64,000 nucleotides of DNA from NCBI GenBank assembly GCA_039105265.1, contig JAPFFF010000006.1, positions 124,001-188,000 of the forward strand, written 5' to 3'. Both the position numbers and the translations under genes were made by a program. Shown here in pieces: positions 20,682 to 30,690 of the stretch (the first letter of the stretch is position 1; the number at the start of each line of letters is the position of its first letter). The stretch comes from Tritrichomonas musculus (Eukaryota > Parabasalia > Tritrichomonadida > Tritrichomonadidae). Below the pieces are notes generated by a model, which saw only the letters and a list, made by a program, of their open reading frames with translations, was not told the DNA's origin and ran no database searches.

Positions 20682-22067
20682 TTAAGATGACAAATTTTCT
20701 AAAATAAGTGAAAGGTTTTCAGAAATCATTTGAAAAGTTGCAGATAATTCTTCATTTTCAGAATTTGAAAGTTCAGAAATTTTTTGTAAAATTTCGTCTC
20801 TTTGAAGAATTGATATCAAATTAAAAAGGAGATTTTCGTCAGTTGATAGAACTTTGATAAGTCCATCAATAGATGTCATGAAAATGATTAATGAATCTTC
20901 ATTTTCATCAACTTCAATGACTGTCGTCAAAATATTGTAAAATAATTTTTGTAATTCAGGTTTCACTAAGAAAGGGTAGATTTTCCTTGGTAAATTTCTC
21001 ATGATTTGGGAAAAGACTAAAATTCCCCAATTTCTTAATTTATAATTATTTGTCAAAATTGTTTCGGAAATAAATAATGTTAAATCTCTATTTTTCTCTG
21101 TATCAAAAAAAAGTAATTCGGCTAAAGATAGCGAAAGTTGAAGAGCTCTGTAAACAACAGGAATTGCAAATAATAAAAGCTGATTATTGTTATTTTTTGA
21201 TTTTTCAAAAATTTTAAAAATTGAATCGATAATGATCGTATTGTAATTCAAAAATTGAATGTCGTTTTCATCAAGACGCGATAAAAGTTTCAATGAATAT
21301 TTTTGTGAATCAAAATTATCTGTGTTTGAAATGCATCGAACAAGCGTCTCTTTGGCTAAATCGTTTCGTAATATTCCGGGGTCTCGTTTATATGTGCAAT
21401 AAATAAGGTATGATATTAAATCAGCTGTTTCTTCATTATAAAATTGTAATGAAAAAAGAATGAATTGGATGATTTCAGGATTTAATTTAAATGATTTGGA
21501 TGATTCCAAAGCGAATTGGATAAGTAAGATGTCGATTTCAGGGGCGAGATTGTAAAATTGAATAAGTTTTTCAAAAAATGAAATTTGACAGAATTTCTCT
21601 GAAAAATTTTCTGAAAAAAATTGATAAGTGCCATATAAAAGATGATAAAGAAAATTCGTATTTTGATCAATTTTAGGATTATAGTTGAGAAGCTGTGATA
21701 GAAAAAAGTTTAATAAGTCTTCTGATTTATTTTGATCAGAATTTTTTAAAAGTAATCCAATGATTTCAATAAAAATTTCTTTTTCATCTTCAAAGAGAGG
21801 GATTTGATAATGAACTAATAAAAAATCAATTAGTGGGAAACTAGAAAGGGTACTGATGGTTGAAGGATAATCAACATTCGATACTATTTTTAAAAAAATA
21901 AGAATTTCTTTTTGATTTTCTTTCTCATTTATCTGATCAAAATTAGATATAATAAATGATATTTCATTAGATATATCAGTCGTGTGAATTAAATCTATAT
22001 CATTTGATAATGTTTTAATTCGATTTTGAAAATTATCTGATGAGGAATCGTCTTTATATGGCATCAT
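20682..22067 (-). CDS. ARM/HEAT-like helical protein, unknown
   Basis: A 461-residue protein starting at the first in-frame ATG (MMPYKDDSSS). The frame is open to 22112, but only a TTG is available there. After a ~40-residue Ser/Asp-rich leader the chain is a run of helical hairpins rich in Leu, Ile and Asn, typical of an ARM/HEAT solenoid, and it ends with ENLSLILENLSS. No catalytic or targeting motif. Family not recognised. Confidence 0.75.
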   Translation of the reverse strand: MMPYKDDSSSDNFQNRIKTLSNDIDLIHTTDISNEISFIISNFDQINEKENQKEILIFLKIVSNVDYPSTISTLSSFPLIDFLLVHYQIPLFEDEKEIFIEIIGLLLKNSDQNKSEDLLNFFLSQLLNYNPKIDQNTNFLYHLLYGTYQFFSENFSEKFCQISFFEKLIQFYNLAPEIDILLIQFALESSKSFKLNPEIIQFILFSLQFYNEETADLISYLIYCTYKRDPGILRNDLAKETLVRCISNTDNFDSQKYSLKLLSRLDENDIQFLNYNTIIIDSIFKIFEKSKNNNNQLLLFAIPVVYRALQLSLSLAELLFFDTEKNRDLTLFISETILTNNYKLRNWGILVFSQIMRNLPRKIYPFLVKPELQKLFYNILTTVIEVDENEDSLIIFMTSIDGLIKVLSTDENLLFNLISILQRDEILQKISELSNSENEELSATFQMISENLSLILENLSS

Positions 22068-22403
22068 TTCATATAAAGATTGATTCAATAAAGTTTTGAA
22101 GGTTATGGTCAATATTTGAGAAGACTTTTTTTACTGAAATTTGTAAATATCCATTAATTATTTCTATCTATATAATTTTAATGAATTAAAATATAATTAA
22201 AAAGAAATGTATTTTATAAATAGAAAAGAAAGAAATCATACTGAACTTAATATAATATTATTGAGTATTATTTAATTAGGTAATCAGTGATCATAAGGTC
22301 ATTAATTAGAAATGTGATCTATAGTTTATTCATTTATTTAATTGAAATACATTGATTAAAGTTTAAATCGTTTTTTTTACAGTTCACTAAGTTTGTTTAA
22401 AAA
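22068..22403. promoter_or_regulatory. Divergent promoter region with ADAT1 initiator
   Basis: AT-rich region of 336 bp between divergent start codons. On the plus strand GTTCACTAAG puts a TCACTA initiator with its A at 22386, 18 nt before the ADAT1 ATG. Nothing else is visible. Confidence 0.5.
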
Positions 22404-23645
22404 ATGAATGAAAATTTTAAAGATTTTCCTGAAAATTGGTTTGATAACATAGAATCAACTATCATCAAGCAATATGATTTTTTAAAACTTAAAGGAGATA
22501 TTGATAATTCTGTTTTGGCGGGATTTGTCCTTTTTAATTCAAATAAAAATTCTTTAAATGTTATTTCATTAGCCACTGGTACAAAACTCATGTCTGGTGA
22601 TCAACGTCAGAAAACTGCAAAAATAGGTCCGGCATTAATTCATGATTGTCATGCAGAGATTTTATCACATCGAGGTTTGCAAGCATGGATTTGGAATAGC
22701 ATTAATGATTCTAATGTTTTTGAATGTAAAAATGATAAATATTATTTACTTCCGCATTTATCCATTCATTTTTACTCAAGTGATCCTCCCTGTGGAGACT
22801 GTTGTGTTCACATAGCAAAGCAAAGTCATAAATCGGTACAAAATGAATCAAACGATCAAGTTCAACAAGGAAATGAAGAAAATAAGCAAGTGGATAAGAA
22901 TGATACGCAGCCACTTATTTCTGTTCAAACTGGAGCTAAGCCATTTGGATGGGACCAGAATCAACTTTTTACATCACCGCCAAATATTGTACGTGGAAAA
23001 CCAGGTCGTGGTTCAAGATCTCAAAGTGTTTCTTGCTCTGATAAAATTTGTTTATGGATTAATTGTGGATTGCAAGGATCTCTTCTTTCTAGTATTGTTC
23101 CTTCTATTAAAATAAGTACCATCAGTATTGGTAATGGTTGTGTAGAAACATTGCATAGAGCTCTGATAGATCGCATTTCACAATATAAAAGTGAAGATCA
23201 AAATGAGTCATCAAATCAAAAATCTTCAGAAAAAGTTGATGATAAAAATTTTGATATAAAAGATGATGAAAATAGTCTTTTAAGAATATTTGTCAAAAAG
23301 CCTAGTTGGGAACAGAAAAATTTATCACCAAGTGCTTCTGCTTTTGTATGGTGGGATGGATGTCAAAAAGATGGTGAATTAATTGCTGCTAAGTTTGGAA
23401 GGAAGCTTGGAGTTACAGAGAAGAAACAAGAAGATCCTCGAATGTTTTCTGATATTTGTGATGCAGTTATGCTTCAGAGATACTACAAATATAATGGAAT
23501 CAAGAATATTACTCTTGGCGATGCTAAAAGTAAGAATCCCGACTACAATCAAAAGAAAAATAAAATAAAAAAAATTCTTGAGAGCAATGGCGGTCAATGG
23601 GCATCTAAATTCCCTGAAGAAAAAGAATGGTTGTATAATGAATGA
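22404..23645 (+). CDS. ADAT1: tRNA-specific adenosine deaminase 1 (ADAT1/Tad1)
   Basis: A 413-residue protein covering a full adenosine-deaminase (A_deamin) domain. The zinc and catalytic residues are visible: H83-A84-E85 in DCHAEILSHRG, C130 in PCGDC (129-133) and C211 in SCSDKI. The conserved LATGTK lies at about 56-61, and a GRGSRSQSVSCSDK segment precedes the third zinc ligand. ADAT1 deaminates A37 to inosine, later methylated, next to the anticodon of eukaryotic tRNA-Ala. The ADAR double-stranded-RNA-binding domains are absent, which fits ADAT1 and not ADAR. A polar insert at residues ~142-170 and a Lys/Glu/Ser-rich insert near 260-290 enlarge surface loops. The C-terminal LQRYYKYNGIKNITLGDAK fits the domain end. 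Confidence 0.93.
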   Translation: MNENFKDFPENWFDNIESTIIKQYDFLKLKGDIDNSVLAGFVLFNSNKNSLNVISLATGTKLMSGDQRQKTAKIGPALIHDCHAEILSHRGLQAWIWNSINDSNVFECKNDKYYLLPHLSIHFYSSDPPCGDCCVHIAKQSHKSVQNESNDQVQQGNEENKQVDKNDTQPLISVQTGAKPFGWDQNQLFTSPPNIVRGKPGRGSRSQSVSCSDKICLWINCGLQGSLLSSIVPSIKISTISIGNGCVETLHRALIDRISQYKSEDQNESSNQKSSEKVDDKNFDIKDDENSLLRIFVKKPSWEQKNLSPSASAFVWWDGCQKDGELIAAKFGRKLGVTEKKQEDPRMFSDICDAVMLQRYYKYNGIKNITLGDAKSKNPDYNQKKNKIKKILESNGGQWASKFPEEKEWLYNE

Positions 23646-23970
23646 TTTGTTGTTATGTATTAAATAAAAAAAAATTTATTTGTTTTAATTTTTGATGAGA
23701 TTTGGTTCAAAAAGTTTCTCTTTGTAGCATGTTTAAAAAAAATTGATGAAATGTGTCATTAGTATTGAAAAATGGTATTACATATAATCTCTATTATATT
23801 TGTAGTTATATATTTATAAAAAAATTGAATGTTAAGAAAGAATTTTCATAAATGTATTATATTCTTTTTACTCAATTAGTATTTAGAGCTATGGTATTTT
23901 TTATGTAAAATTTATAATGATAATTAGTTGTATAATACTATTTATTTTATGAAATTATGTATTTATATAT
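23646..23970. other. Convergent intergenic spacer, 325 bp
   Basis: AT-rich spacer between the convergent ADAT1 and J-protein genes, with a TTAAATAAAAAAA stretch just after the ADAT1 stop as a possible polyadenylation signal. Nothing else seen. Confidence 0.6.
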
Positions 23971-24984
23971 TTATTGGTATTCTGATGGATCATCGGGAAG
24001 GATAGATTCAACAATTTTCCGCTGTTCTTCTGATAATGGCTTAGATGGATATATTGTAATTATGTTAACAATAAAATCGCCTCGAATCTTAGGATTGCCA
24101 ACATATGGGAAACCTTTTCCTTTGGCTATTGCAAAAGTACCGCTTGGATCAATAACAGGAGATAAATTTTCCCCATCAATGTTTTTTATACTAATAGTCC
24201 CACCTCTAATTCTGTCAGATAATGAAAGTGAAATGTTTGTGACAATATCGTTTCCAGATCTGTGATATTGGTTTTCTTTTTGGTTTGATGAGCGATCCCT
24301 TTGTATTGCAACAAAAATTATGTCATGTGGTGCACGATTCAACTCTACATCATAAACATCCTTTGAAAATACTCGATAATAATTGGGTGCGCCTGGTGGA
24401 ATTGTTACTTCAATTTCATTAGATTGAACTTCATCTTCAACACCATCGCATTCTTCACAATCAATTGCATCTTCATGAATGCACTGGCATTTTTTAATAG
24501 TATTAATAGTAACCACGCGAGTAGCACCTTTGAAAAATTCAAGTGTGGAAAATTCAATGGGATATACTAAAGTACCACCGAATGTTTCATATTTTTCTGG
24601 GACTTCAGCTCCTATTTGTTTCATCATCATTAGCTCTTCGTCGCCTTTGAAATCGAGTATGGTAGATTGTGTTTCATTCAAATATTCGAGCCCGTATGTA
24701 TCATATATTTCGCGAGTAGAAGGATTGCTCAAAATGTTATATGAAAATTCAAATTCATCCCAAGCCTGTTTTGTCTGTTTACTAACTGATTCTTCATTTT
24801 GGGATGTTGCTGAGAATTTGGTCCTCTGATTTAAATAACGAGAATAGGCATCATCTAATTCTTTTTTAGAAAATTTCTTGGAAAGTCCAAGAACTTGATA
24901 TGGATCAACATTTTTAAATCGGTCAATATAGTCCTCTCCCCAGAATGAGAGGCTGAAAAATGCCAATAAGAATAAAAATATCAT
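23971..24984 (-). CDS. Secreted/ER DnaJ-type co-chaperone lacking HPD (ERdj3-like)
   Basis: A 337-residue protein. Residues 1-17 are a signal peptide (MIFLFLLAFFSLSF then WGEDY). A J-domain fold follows at about 27-95: DPYQVLGLSKKFSKKELDDAY, then a final helix ending ILSNPSTREIYDTYG. The loop that should carry His-Pro-Asp reads NQRTKFSATSQ, so the HPD tripeptide is missing. Residues ~125-325 match a DnaJ C-terminal substrate domain, with a reduced cysteine cluster (CQC...CEEC) instead of four CxxCxGxG motifs; this arrangement resembles ERdj3/DNAJB11 of the ER lumen. Without HPD, stimulation of a Hsp70 ATPase is not expected, so it may be a holdase or have a divergent partner. No KDEL-type tail is seen (ends PSEYQ). 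Confidence 0.85.
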   Translation of the reverse strand: MIFLFLLAFFSLSFWGEDYIDRFKNVDPYQVLGLSKKFSKKELDDAYSRYLNQRTKFSATSQNEESVSKQTKQAWDEFEFSYNILSNPSTREIYDTYGLEYLNETQSTILDFKGDEELMMMKQIGAEVPEKYETFGGTLVYPIEFSTLEFFKGATRVVTINTIKKCQCIHEDAIDCEECDGVEDEVQSNEIEVTIPPGAPNYYRVFSKDVYDVELNRAPHDIIFVAIQRDRSSNQKENQYHRSGNDIVTNISLSLSDRIRGGTISIKNIDGENLSPVIDPSGTFAIAKGKGFPYVGNPKIRGDFIVNIITIYPSKPLSEEQRKIVESILPDDPSEYQ

Positions 24985-25208
24985 ATCTTTACAAGAATTT
25001 TGATTTGAATGGCGAAACAGATTGAAAAAAAAATTTTGCTTTAATAGGTATATCTCAAATTATTATTTTTCGAATAATATTCTGTTAAAAAGAATAATAA
25101 TAATAATAATTAAAACATTTTAAAATTTAGTTTTTTGTCATTATATATTTAAGATATATGTAATTTAAAATAAACGTATTGAAAAAGTGGAATTAAAAAT
25201 TTAATTTT

Positions 25209-25781
25209 ATGAATGATTGGATAACTCATTTTGGTGCATTTACAGATTTCACCTATGATATGGCTGCTGATGAAAAAGAATCTGTTCCTATTGGATCGTC
25301 TACTCCAGAATCTATTCTCAACCTTCCCCAAATAATTTTAGATAATAACGAAAGCCAAGAAGAAACAATTTTAAAAAATGAAAAAAGTAAGAAATATAGA
25401 AATTTTCCTTCACAAATGTCGGTAACAAAATCTCCTCGAGCAATTGATGGCGACGATATTGATTTTTCCGACGATTCTTCTAGCTCATCAGCTGATTTTG
25501 AAATAGAAACTCTTTACAAACGAAAAAAAGATCAAAAAAAGCCAAAAATTAAAATGAATAAAGTTATTTATAGTTTTCAGAAGCCTGAACCTGAGGTTCG
25601 CAAAATTTTTGTTACAAGTAGAGCTCCTCGTTCCAAAAATAATGAAAAAATATCAATTAAAAGAGAATATATTCATCTTAAAACAAGGTTAACATCAAGA
25701 AGAAAGATTCCGCTTTCTTCAATGGTTCACCAACATGAATTGATGATTGCTGACATTTCAGATCTTGAAAATAAAAAATAA
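25209..25781 (+). CDS. Small Ser/Lys-rich protein, unknown
   Basis: A 190-residue hydrophilic protein starting MNDWITHFGAF. It has an acidic Ser run (DFSDDSSSSS) near residue 85, then basic segments rich in Lys and Arg (YKRKKDQKKPK). No domain, signal or membrane segment. Probably largely disordered. It lies divergent from the J-protein gene, 224 bp apart. The length and codon pattern support a real gene; its function is unknown. Confidence 0.65.
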   Translation: MNDWITHFGAFTDFTYDMAADEKESVPIGSSTPESILNLPQIILDNNESQEETILKNEKSKKYRNFPSQMSVTKSPRAIDGDDIDFSDDSSSSSADFEIETLYKRKKDQKKPKIKMNKVIYSFQKPEPEVRKIFVTSRAPRSKNNEKISIKREYIHLKTRLTSRRKIPLSSMVHQHELMIADISDLENKK

Positions 25782-25989
25782 TATAGTTGATGATCAGAAA
25801 ACATTAATTTGATGTATGGATCCAATTTATTTCAGGAAATCAGTCTGTAATCAACTAATACAATATAGCCATGAAAAAAGTGTTTGTATTTAGGGAAACA
25901 ACAAAAATAGAGTTAGATATAATGTATTAAATAAATATATTATTTTGAGTAATTCATATATTTATTAATTCCAATAAAATATTAGTAAA

Positions 25990-26985
25990 TTAGTCTATTC
26001 TTAACAATTGTGTTTTTCTGTTATTCCATATATCACGATCAAGTTTTGCAAGTTCGGCACTCATCATTGTTTTCCGCTCTTCTGCATTCTGTAATTGCTC
26101 ATGAAATATCTGTGATTGTTCTTCTGCTTTAACAAGTGTCTGTTGGAGTTTAACAAGTTTTGCTTGTGTATTATCAAATTCATCGCGAAGAGCTTTTGTT
26201 CTTTCGTATGAAGATGAAATTTCATTTTTAAGCATTTCTATTGTCTGATTAGCTTCTGTCATTCGCCGTCCCTGAATTTGATCTGTTTTAGATAAATTGT
26301 AACGATATCTTTCAATTTCTTGGCTTGAGCGTTGAATCTCGATTTCAATCAAATTATCTGAAGTGCCTGCTTCATCTTGAATAACTAAAATATCTCTTTT
26401 GTGTTTTTCTTCAACAGCAAAAAGTGCTTCTTGAAGTTGTTGTATCTGTTTAGAATGTGCAATTTCTTTCTGTTCCATTTCTTTCAAATCTGCCTGTATC
26501 TTTTGTCTAACTGCTAATAAATTTCGTTTTCTTCTTTCCTTAATTTCGCCTAATTGAATTTCTAATTGTTGAACTTGAATTCTAAGATCGCCACATTCGG
26601 CATCAATTTCACGCATTTCTGTATCGATTTCAACTTCTTTATTTGCGAGTTCTTGATTAAATTCCTCTTGAAGTCTTTCAAATTCGTATTGTTTGGCAAT
26701 GAGTTCAGCATCTTTGATGGCTGCAACAGTATCGACTTGTGCTTTAGCCCACTTTTTAGATCTTTTTTCAGTTTGAAATAATTCTTTTTGATATCTTTTA
26801 GATTCAATTGAATGTCTTCTTGTTAGCATTTGAATTTCGATTAAATTTGGATCGTTATTAGAGATATCATCATCTGATAAGCTTATACTGGTTGAAGGAT
26901 CAGAAACATTTAAAGAATATTCGAGAGATGAGCTGCTCATCTTTGTTAATACTAAACGTATTTTAATTGAAAAATTGACGATCAT
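25990..26985 (-). CDS. Coiled-coil protein, 331 aa
   Basis: Residues ~50-325 form one long coiled coil (Gln/Glu/Lys heptads, for example EEFNQELANKEVEIDTEM). The N-terminal ~45 residues are Ser-rich. Two starts are possible: the ATG at 26985, and MSSSSLEYSLN at 26940, which is the more natural start if the leader is longer. Such proteins are common in the trichomonad cytoskeleton, but no specific family is recognised. Its start is only 58 bp (or 103 bp) from the start of the CK2 gene on the other strand. Confidence 0.75.
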   Translation of the reverse strand: MIVNFSIKIRLVLTKMSSSSLEYSLNVSDPSTSISLSDDDISNNDPNLIEIQMLTRRHSIESKRYQKELFQTEKRSKKWAKAQVDTVAAIKDAELIAKQYEFERLQEEFNQELANKEVEIDTEMREIDAECGDLRIQVQQLEIQLGEIKERRKRNLLAVRQKIQADLKEMEQKEIAHSKQIQQLQEALFAVEEKHKRDILVIQDEAGTSDNLIEIEIQRSSQEIERYRYNLSKTDQIQGRRMTEANQTIEMLKNEISSSYERTKALRDEFDNTQAKLVKLQQTLVKAEEQSQIFHEQLQNAEERKTMMSAELAKLDRDIWNNRKTQLLRID

Positions 26986-27043
26986 ATTTAATTGAAAAAA
27001 TGGAATTGATTAAAATCATTACAAAAATTTTTATTTTTCTACA
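26986..27043. promoter_or_regulatory. Compact bidirectional promoter, 58 bp
   Basis: The whole region between two opposite ATGs. On the plus strand ATCATTAC gives an initiator-like TCATTA with its A at 27018, 26 nt before the CK2 ATG. On the minus strand TTTTTCAATTAAAT precedes the ATG at 26985. If the coiled-coil protein starts at 26940, the shared region is 103 bp. Confidence 0.5.
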
Positions 27044-28054
27044 ATGTCAAAGGCAGGTATCCCAATAACACATTATAAAATTAATTCAATTTCTCCTATT
27101 TATACGTATTATAATCAATTTTTCACTCCAAAAAGTGAAGAAGAGTACAACAAATTAGAATTAAAATATGGAAACATAGATAAATATCGATTAATTTCTA
27201 TTATTGGCAGCGGAAAATATTCATTGGTTTTTGTAGGTCATTGTGTTAGAGGTTTTTGCGCAATTAAAGTTCTGAAAAATGTCAATTTTCAAAAAATCCA
27301 AAAAGAAATCTATATAATTAATAGAATTGCTGGTTCTTCTTCTGTTGTTCAATTGTATGATGTTATTAAAGATCAATTAACTGATACAATTTCTATTGTT
27401 ACTAATTATTTTCATTCAGAATCTCACAAAACCCTATACCCAAGGCTTTCAATTGATGATATTAGATATTATCTGCTTTTGATACTTCAAAACATAGATT
27501 ATTGTCATAGCAAAGGAGTGATGCATAGAGATATCAAGCCTGGTAATGTTCTAATCAATCACCGTGAGCAAACGATCTGTATCATTGACTGGGGTCTAGC
27601 TGATCTCTATTATCCTTATAAGCAATATTCAGTTCGGGTATCGACAATGAGATATAAAGCTCCAGAATTGTTATTAAACTATCATTTTTATGATTACGGA
27701 ATAGATATTTGGGGTGTGGGATGTATAATGGCAGAGATGCTTTTTGGATTTAACTTCATTGAAGGTTCAACATATGAAGAAGTTTTTGAAAGCATCATTA
27801 AATTATGGGGAAAAAAGGTATTTTTGAATTACATAGATAAATATGGTATGGAAGTTCCTGAAACTTTTTTTCCAATAATAGATAAATATGAAATTCCTGA
27901 ATGGCCAAAAAGAATTTCTTCTTTGCGAAAGCATATGAAAGATGAAGATGCTATAGACTTAATAAAAAAGTTGCTAGAGGTTGATCATGGAGAACGAATA
28001 ACAGCAAGAAATGCTCTAGAGCATCCTTTTTTCTATCCTCTTTTCTGTGATTAA
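27044..28054 (+). CDS. CKA1: Casein kinase 2 alpha subunit (CK2 alpha)
   Basis: A 336-residue serine/threonine kinase, the length typical of CK2 alpha. Visible elements: the glycine loop GSGKYSLVF (55-63), the catalytic lysine K75 in AIKVL, HRDIKPGN (161-168, D163), DWGLAD at 182-187, and APE at 206-208. The DWG in place of DFG, with the Y-x-P-x-x-x-Y-x-V-R-V segment just after it, is diagnostic for CK2. The basic cluster K-I-Q-K-E (84-88) is where CK2 carries its substrate-recognition lysines. The enzyme is constitutively active and phosphorylates acidic Ser/Thr sites, acting with a beta subunit not present in this window. The usual GRG of the loop is GSG, and the family RYFKGPE is RYKAPE, so this is a somewhat diverged copy. 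Confidence 0.93.
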   Translation: MSKAGIPITHYKINSISPIYTYYNQFFTPKSEEEYNKLELKYGNIDKYRLISIIGSGKYSLVFVGHCVRGFCAIKVLKNVNFQKIQKEIYIINRIAGSSSVVQLYDVIKDQLTDTISIVTNYFHSESHKTLYPRLSIDDIRYYLLLILQNIDYCHSKGVMHRDIKPGNVLINHREQTICIIDWGLADLYYPYKQYSVRVSTMRYKAPELLLNYHFYDYGIDIWGVGCIMAEMLFGFNFIEGSTYEEVFESIIKLWGKKVFLNYIDKYGMEVPETFFPIIDKYEIPEWPKRISSLRKHMKDEDAIDLIKKLLEVDHGERITARNALEHPFFYPLFCD

Positions 28055-28224
28055 TTGTAATTTATTTAATATATTAAATGTTTTAAAATAGTAGTATATT
28101 ATATCCTTTTCTTTATATTTAAAATTATTCAAATCAAGAGTATTTTCAAATTAAAAAAAAAAATTAATTAATTCTATGAATATTTTATTTAAACAAACAA
28201 ATTGGGTGAGTAATATAAAACAAA

Positions 28225-30690
28225 CTATTTTGTGAGGTTCTGGCGTAGTAGATCAATGTGATTTTGATTGTCCTTGTTTTGTTGTATTTTATTTAATGTA
28301 TCTTCAATATTATATTTTTTCATACTACTAATAGCTTTGCTATAGTTGCTCAACGAGCAAAGAGCAGACAAGGAGGAAATTGAATATTTTGGCTCTAAAA
28401 TTAATTTGATCAATTTTGGAATTAGAGATAAAAAATCGGAAACAAAAGCTGATCGTGAGCAATCATCAATTAATCCGATTACATTGTGAATGATCAATGA
28501 TTCCTGTTGTTCATCAAACTTCCTGAGCATTTCAATAAACTTTGAAAAGTATCGCATATTTATTAATTTTTCGATTAGCTTTGCGTTTGGCATTAACTTT
28601 GTAATCATGCCGCATGCAATTGAGTTGAATTCAGGATTTGAAGATTTTAATATTCTTTTTAAGAGTGATAAGAATTGCGTAGCCTCAGCTAAATACTTCC
28701 GTAATTTAAAATCAGATTCAATGATGAGAGTATAAGGTATCGAAATGTTAATCGGTAATCTATCGTCTTCCATCCAATTAGGATAATCTATGACCAGATA
28801 TTGGCGTGTTTGCATTGATCCTGTAAGATATTTGCATAACAATTGAGAAGCCAATTTTGATGATGGTGAAACTTTCAATAAAGTCGAGACCAGATTTGTT
28901 GTTAGCTCGATATGAGATTTCCTGATAAGATAGGACAGTGCAAAATCTCTAGTATCATCATAATTGAGATGGTTTGTAACAGCAGCAATCGGTAATGCTA
29001 TGCGTTCATCAAAGAAGAAGCATATCATTGAGTAGTCTGCGACAATTGTTTGGACATCATGAGAAAGAATAGCGATACAAAGAATATTAATTACATACTC
29101 AAAACGAGCTCTAAAGAATGTCGGGGAATTTCTACACAAGAAAAATAAAGTGGTTAAATATTCCTTTCCAGAATAAAGTAAAAACGGTTTAGGGTTTTTT
29201 AACAAAAAATCTGAAATTTCGAAAGCTTTTGAGTCTTTACCAAATTGTAAAAATATTGGAGAAATAATTCTAAGAATTCGACTGGGATAAACTGATAGAA
29301 TTGGATTTAAAAGTTTCAAAAAATTCATGTCGATAATTTCTGGATGTTGTGTTGTAACTTGAAGAAGAATTTGAAGTGAAAGGCAAGTTATTTTTCGATC
29401 GTCTAATGGAAGCTTTTTATAAAGCTCGTCATTAATAAATCTTATTAAATAACGTTGATTTGAAACAAGCTTTAGTAACTCTAAAAGGATCAAAATTAAT
29501 GATCCTTCATTAATGTTTTTAATCATAAATAGATTTGATAATACTTTATTAAATTGTGCATAATTATCTTTTGTTAAATAATTTAAACAATCTGTAAATG
29601 CAGCTCTGAACTCTGTTGAATTTGGATGAGGAATGGTGTTAAATTTCGACTTTCCATCAGAATTATCATTTTCTTTATAACGCTCTGATCTTGGGGATTT
29701 AATTGAGTTTGAGCTAATTGTGAAACCAGTATCTTTTGAAGGTAATAGAGGTGATATTCGAGAATTTGATTGTTTTGACCTCTGTAATTCTTGATTTTTA
29801 ATTTCAATAACTAAATTATCTATAGCATTTAAATCTGTCCCAGGGAAAAAAGCACCTTTTCTCAATAAAAAATGATAAATTTGAGAAAATGTTGGTCGAT
29901 TATCAGGATTACGATCCCAGCATTTTCTAATTAGAGATTTGAGTGGTCTAGGAGTATTGGAAGGAAATTCTGGTCTTTCATTGTCTTTTGTCACTTTATA
30001 AGCGATTTGAATTGGAGTTAGACCTTGAAAAGGAATATCTTCAGTTAACATTTCCCACAGCAAAATACCATATGAGTATACATCAACTTTATTTGTATAA
30101 TTTTTTGAATCAAATGTTTCTGGTGCCATCCAGCGAGGAGTACCAATTTCTAAAGACATTAGGTTAAGTTCCTCATTAGTAAAACGAGAAAGGCCAAAGT
30201 CACAAATTTTTGGGAGAAGCTTTTCATCAAGAAGGATGTTCAAAGGCTTTAAATCACGATGAATAATTCCAACACTGTGAAGTGACATCATTCCATTTGC
30301 AATTCCGATAGCAATTAGAGTTTTATTAGTTGATGTTAAATTTGGAGATGTAGGTCGATGCTGTAATGAATGAAAAAGAGAACCATTTGGAATATATTCT
30401 GTGATTATTGAATATGGATATTCTAATGTCCATCCATAAAATGGTAAAACAAACATATTATCGCATTTAACTAGAATTTCGATTTCTCGGGAAAAAAAAA
30501 TCATATTTTTGCCAGAAAGTTGCTCCATAAAAAGTTCTTTAAATGAACATATTTTTCCAGTTGGAATATGAATTGCTAAATAAACTTTTCCTGAATTTCC
30601 TTGCCCAATCAACTTCCCCTTTTTGAAATCAGATGATTTTAAAATGAAACTTCGAAGAGTTGGAGACACATTGAAAGAGCTATCAGACAT
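28225..30690 (-). CDS. TKL-type protein kinase with C-terminal ARM-like region
   Basis: An 821-residue protein. Residues ~20-275 are a kinase domain with GQGNSGKVY (29-37), catalytic K51 (SFKEL), HRDLKPLN (144-151), DFG (164-166), GTPRWMAPE (183-191) and a closing CWDRNPDNRPTF. The GTPRWMAPE and CW..NPDNRPTF segments place it in the tyrosine-kinase-like group; HRDLKPLN indicates Ser/Thr specificity. Residues ~276-345 are a polar linker, and ~350-820 form a helical region with an ARM/HEAT pattern, a combination common among trichomonad and Entamoeba TKL kinases. All catalytic residues are present. TTCAC-ATG at the start may provide an initiator with an extremely short leader. Substrate unknown. 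Confidence 0.92.
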   Translation of the reverse strand: MSDSSFNVSPTLRSFILKSSDFKKGKLIGQGNSGKVYLAIHIPTGKICSFKELFMEQLSGKNMIFFSREIEILVKCDNMFVLPFYGWTLEYPYSIITEYIPNGSLFHSLQHRPTSPNLTSTNKTLIAIGIANGMMSLHSVGIIHRDLKPLNILLDEKLLPKICDFGLSRFTNEELNLMSLEIGTPRWMAPETFDSKNYTNKVDVYSYGILLWEMLTEDIPFQGLTPIQIAYKVTKDNERPEFPSNTPRPLKSLIRKCWDRNPDNRPTFSQIYHFLLRKGAFFPGTDLNAIDNLVIEIKNQELQRSKQSNSRISPLLPSKDTGFTISSNSIKSPRSERYKENDNSDGKSKFNTIPHPNSTEFRAAFTDCLNYLTKDNYAQFNKVLSNLFMIKNINEGSLILILLELLKLVSNQRYLIRFINDELYKKLPLDDRKITCLSLQILLQVTTQHPEIIDMNFLKLLNPILSVYPSRILRIISPIFLQFGKDSKAFEISDFLLKNPKPFLLYSGKEYLTTLFFLCRNSPTFFRARFEYVINILCIAILSHDVQTIVADYSMICFFFDERIALPIAAVTNHLNYDDTRDFALSYLIRKSHIELTTNLVSTLLKVSPSSKLASQLLCKYLTGSMQTRQYLVIDYPNWMEDDRLPINISIPYTLIIESDFKLRKYLAEATQFLSLLKRILKSSNPEFNSIACGMITKLMPNAKLIEKLINMRYFSKFIEMLRKFDEQQESLIIHNVIGLIDDCSRSAFVSDFLSLIPKLIKLILEPKYSISSLSALCSLSNYSKAISSMKKYNIEDTLNKIQQNKDNQNHIDLLRQNLTK

